A stretch of DNA of 64,000 nt, taken from Rickettsia helvetica (GTDB lineage: Bacteria > Pseudomonadota > Alphaproteobacteria > Rickettsiales > Rickettsiaceae). The position numbers were made by a program, and so were the translations under genes. The DNA lies in assembly GCF_963970025.1 (NCBI RefSeq), contig NZ_OZ018776.1, forward strand, positions 310,001 to 374,000, in the 5' to 3' direction. Below are positions 62,888-64,000 of the stretch, piece after piece; position 1 is the stretch's first letter; each line of letters opens with the position of its first letter. Under the pieces are notes generated by a model. It was not told the DNA's origin, did no database searches, and saw nothing but the letters and a program-made list of their open reading frames with translations.

Positions 62888-63303
62888 ATTTAGTTGTAGA
62901 TTGTTCTTTTATTATGTCATCTATTTTACCTGATGAATCAACACAAAAAAATAATAAAATTTATAACCAAATAGTAGAAAATATATATACGGCATATGTA
63001 CCTGTTATATTTTATTTAGAATGTAGTAATACTCTTAATATTGCTTTAAAGAGAAACAGAATAAACAAAAATGATTATAATGATTATATAAGATTACTTA
63101 ATATATTACCTATTAATGTTGATAAATTTTGTTCTACTCCGGAGTCATTATATATTATAACTAACCTAACTACTGAATATAATCTAACTTCTTATGATGC
63201 TTGTTATCTTGAATTAGCAACACGTTTAGAAGCAGATATTGCAACATTAGACAGAAATTTAGCAGCAAGCTATTCAAAATCAGGTATTAAATCAATAATT
63301 TAA
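62884..63303 (+). CDS. vapC: VapC-like PIN-domain toxin
   Basis: The 139-residue protein has the four acidic PIN-domain residues in order: MNLVVDCSFI (Asp near 6), YLECSNTL (Glu near 45), TSYDACYLELA (Asp around 104) and DIATLDRNL (Asp around 122). VapC toxins are Mg-dependent RNases that usually cleave initiator tRNA or rRNA. It is intact and translationally coupled to the Phd-type antitoxin. Confidence 0.88.
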   Translation: MNLVVDCSFIMSSILPDESTQKNNKIYNQIVENIYTAYVPVIFYLECSNTLNIALKRNRINKNDYNDYIRLLNILPINVDKFCSTPESLYIITNLTTEYNLTSYDACYLELATRLEADIATLDRNLAASYSKSGIKSII

Positions 63304-63316
63304 TATTTAACTTTCC

Positions 63317-64000
63317 ATGCAATGTTCCATAAAGCAAATTCTTAGTAATGCTACAGATAAATTAAATAAAATAGGCATCAATTCACCGCAATTAGAAGCA
63401 CGAATTTTACTACAGCATGTTATAAATAAACCTATTGAGTATTTGCTCATTAATCTTGATGAACAGTTAAATGAAGCCGAGATAGAAGCTTTTGAAAAAC
63501 TGTTAGAAAGAAGATTAAAGCATGAACCTATAGCGTATATTACAGGTGTTAAAGAATTTTACTCACGTGAATTTATCGTTAATAAACATGTATTAATTCC
63601 AAGAAGCGATACTGAAGTTTTGGTGGAGATAGTCCTAGGGTTACTCAAACCGTCATTGCGAGCGACTAAAAGGAGCGTGGCAATCTCAGGAATTTTGCCT
63701 GAGATTGCTTCGTCGACGCCTATGGCGTCTTCTCGCAATGACAAATTCTTAAGTATCCTAGAACTCGGTACAGGTAGCGGTTGCATTGCTATCAGCTTAT
63801 TATGTGAACTACCAAACGCTAAGGCAGTAGCAACCGATATAAGTCTTGATGCAATAGAAGTTGCTAAAAGTAATGCCGTAAAACATCACGTAACGGATCG
63901 AATTCAGATTATTCACAGTGATTGGTTTGAGAATAGACATCTTTCCAAACCAGCTTATAGAGAGGAATTTAAAGGAGACACTTCACCTCGAACCACAGCG
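63317..64000 (+). CDS. prmC: Release factor glutamine methyltransferase PrmC (HemK), with two in-frame RPE insertions, partial
   Basis: From ATG 63317 one uninterrupted frame of 228 codons runs off the right edge. It has the PrmC N-terminal domain (MQCSIKQILSNATDKLNKIG; EPIAYITGVKEFYSREFIVN; VLIPRSDTEVLVEIVL). Family A RPE sequence is then translated as KPSLRATKRSVAIS...MASSRNDK (63647-63745). It is followed by SAM motif I, ILELGTGSGCIAISLL, and VATDISLDAIEVAKSNA. After HSDWFENRHLSKP the reading enters AYREEFKGDTSPRTTA, the opening of an RPE1-type peptide, at the place where the NPPY motif should follow. PrmC methylates the GGQ glutamine of RF1/RF2. The rest, possibly including the TrmB-like domain fused to PrmC in rickettsiae, lies outside the window. 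Confidence 0.88.
   Translation, partial: MQCSIKQILSNATDKLNKIGINSPQLEARILLQHVINKPIEYLLINLDEQLNEAEIEAFEKLLERRLKHEPIAYITGVKEFYSREFIVNKHVLIPRSDTEVLVEIVLGLLKPSLRATKRSVAISGILPEIASSTPMASSRNDKFLSILELGTGSGCIAISLLCELPNAKAVATDISLDAIEVAKSNAVKHHVTDRIQIIHSDWFENRHLSKPAYREEFKGDTSPRTTA
63651..63742. repeat. RPE (family A) inside the prmC coding sequence
   Basis: CGTCATTGCGAGCGACTAAA...GGAGCGTGGCAATCTCAGG pairs with CCTGAGATTGCTTCGTCGAC...TTCTCGCAATGACA. The same repeat is intergenic at 30779 and 40385. Here it keeps the reading frame open and adds about 30 residues just before SAM motif I. Confidence 0.9.
63949..64000 (+). repeat. Start of an RPE1-type element inside prmC (cut by the window edge)
   Basis: The frame reads KPAYREEFKGDTSPRTTA. 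I recognise the AYREEFKGDT stretch as the opening of the RPE1 peptide found in many rickettsial proteins. Only the first 50 or so bases are in the window. Confidence 0.75.

Overview
The window is AT-rich bacterial DNA from a Rickettsia. Three genes classically used to type rickettsiae are all here: citrate synthase gltA (58658-59965), the 17 kDa lipoprotein antigen (39892-40371) and the autotransporter rOmpA/Sca0 (21098-27145). Other genus hallmarks are tandem Adr-type adhesins, a rickettsial phospholipase D, many Rickettsia palindromic elements (RPEs) and an unusual number of broken genes. An intact ompA argues against the typhus group, which lacks it, and fits a spotted-fever, transitional or related lineage. 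I cannot fix the species from sequence alone.

Layout. 1-2050: the start of a kefB-like antiporter overlapping rsfS, a broken bolA-like gene, a broken DUF2383-type gene and a tiny intact KGG-repeat protein. 2054-10550: one enormous decayed autotransporter (Sca family) on the minus strand, in at least 15 frame fragments. 11226-16092: tRNA-Pro, infA, maf, dksA, xerC, a broken phasin, pld and map. 16256-20755: a broken acyltransferase, ftsK and a broken ankyrin-repeat gene. 21098-27145: intact ompA with about 101-residue tandem repeats. 27497-34795: ppiD-like, ubiD, a broken PHA synthase, a broken radC, a wecA-like gene and a dciA-like gene. 35033-39704: the minus-strand adhesins adr1/adr2, then fdxA, ccmC, tadA and a cation diffusion facilitator. 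39892-46973: 17 kDa antigen, PEBP-family protein, znuC, a recombinase remnant, uvrA, ssb and a lipoprotein hydrolase. 47085-51720: a scar of broken genes (MFS transporter, ankyrin protein, phage-type lysozyme, an unknown gene and a serine-recombinase tail) ending at tRNA-Arg. 51903-64000: DUF167 protein, htpG, hemA, tig, obgE, gltA, a HigBA-type toxin-antitoxin pair, a uracil-DNA glycosylase-like gene, rluD, a Phd/VapC toxin-antitoxin pair with a palindromic operator, and the start of prmC.

The main theme is reductive evolution. Housekeeping genes (ftsK, uvrA, htpG, hemA, tig, obgE, gltA) are uninterrupted, while accessory genes carry frameshifts and stops. This argues that the breaks are biological rather than sequencing error. 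Both PHA-storage genes (phasin and synthase) are broken. Intergenic spacers are repeatedly filled by RPEs of at least three families. In prmC one RPE family and the beginning of a second, RPE1-like element lie in frame inside the coding sequence. The most noteworthy items are the doubly RPE-invaded prmC, the two oppositely oriented rOmpA-like genes (one intact, one wrecked) and the recombinase/lysozyme scar at tRNA-Arg.
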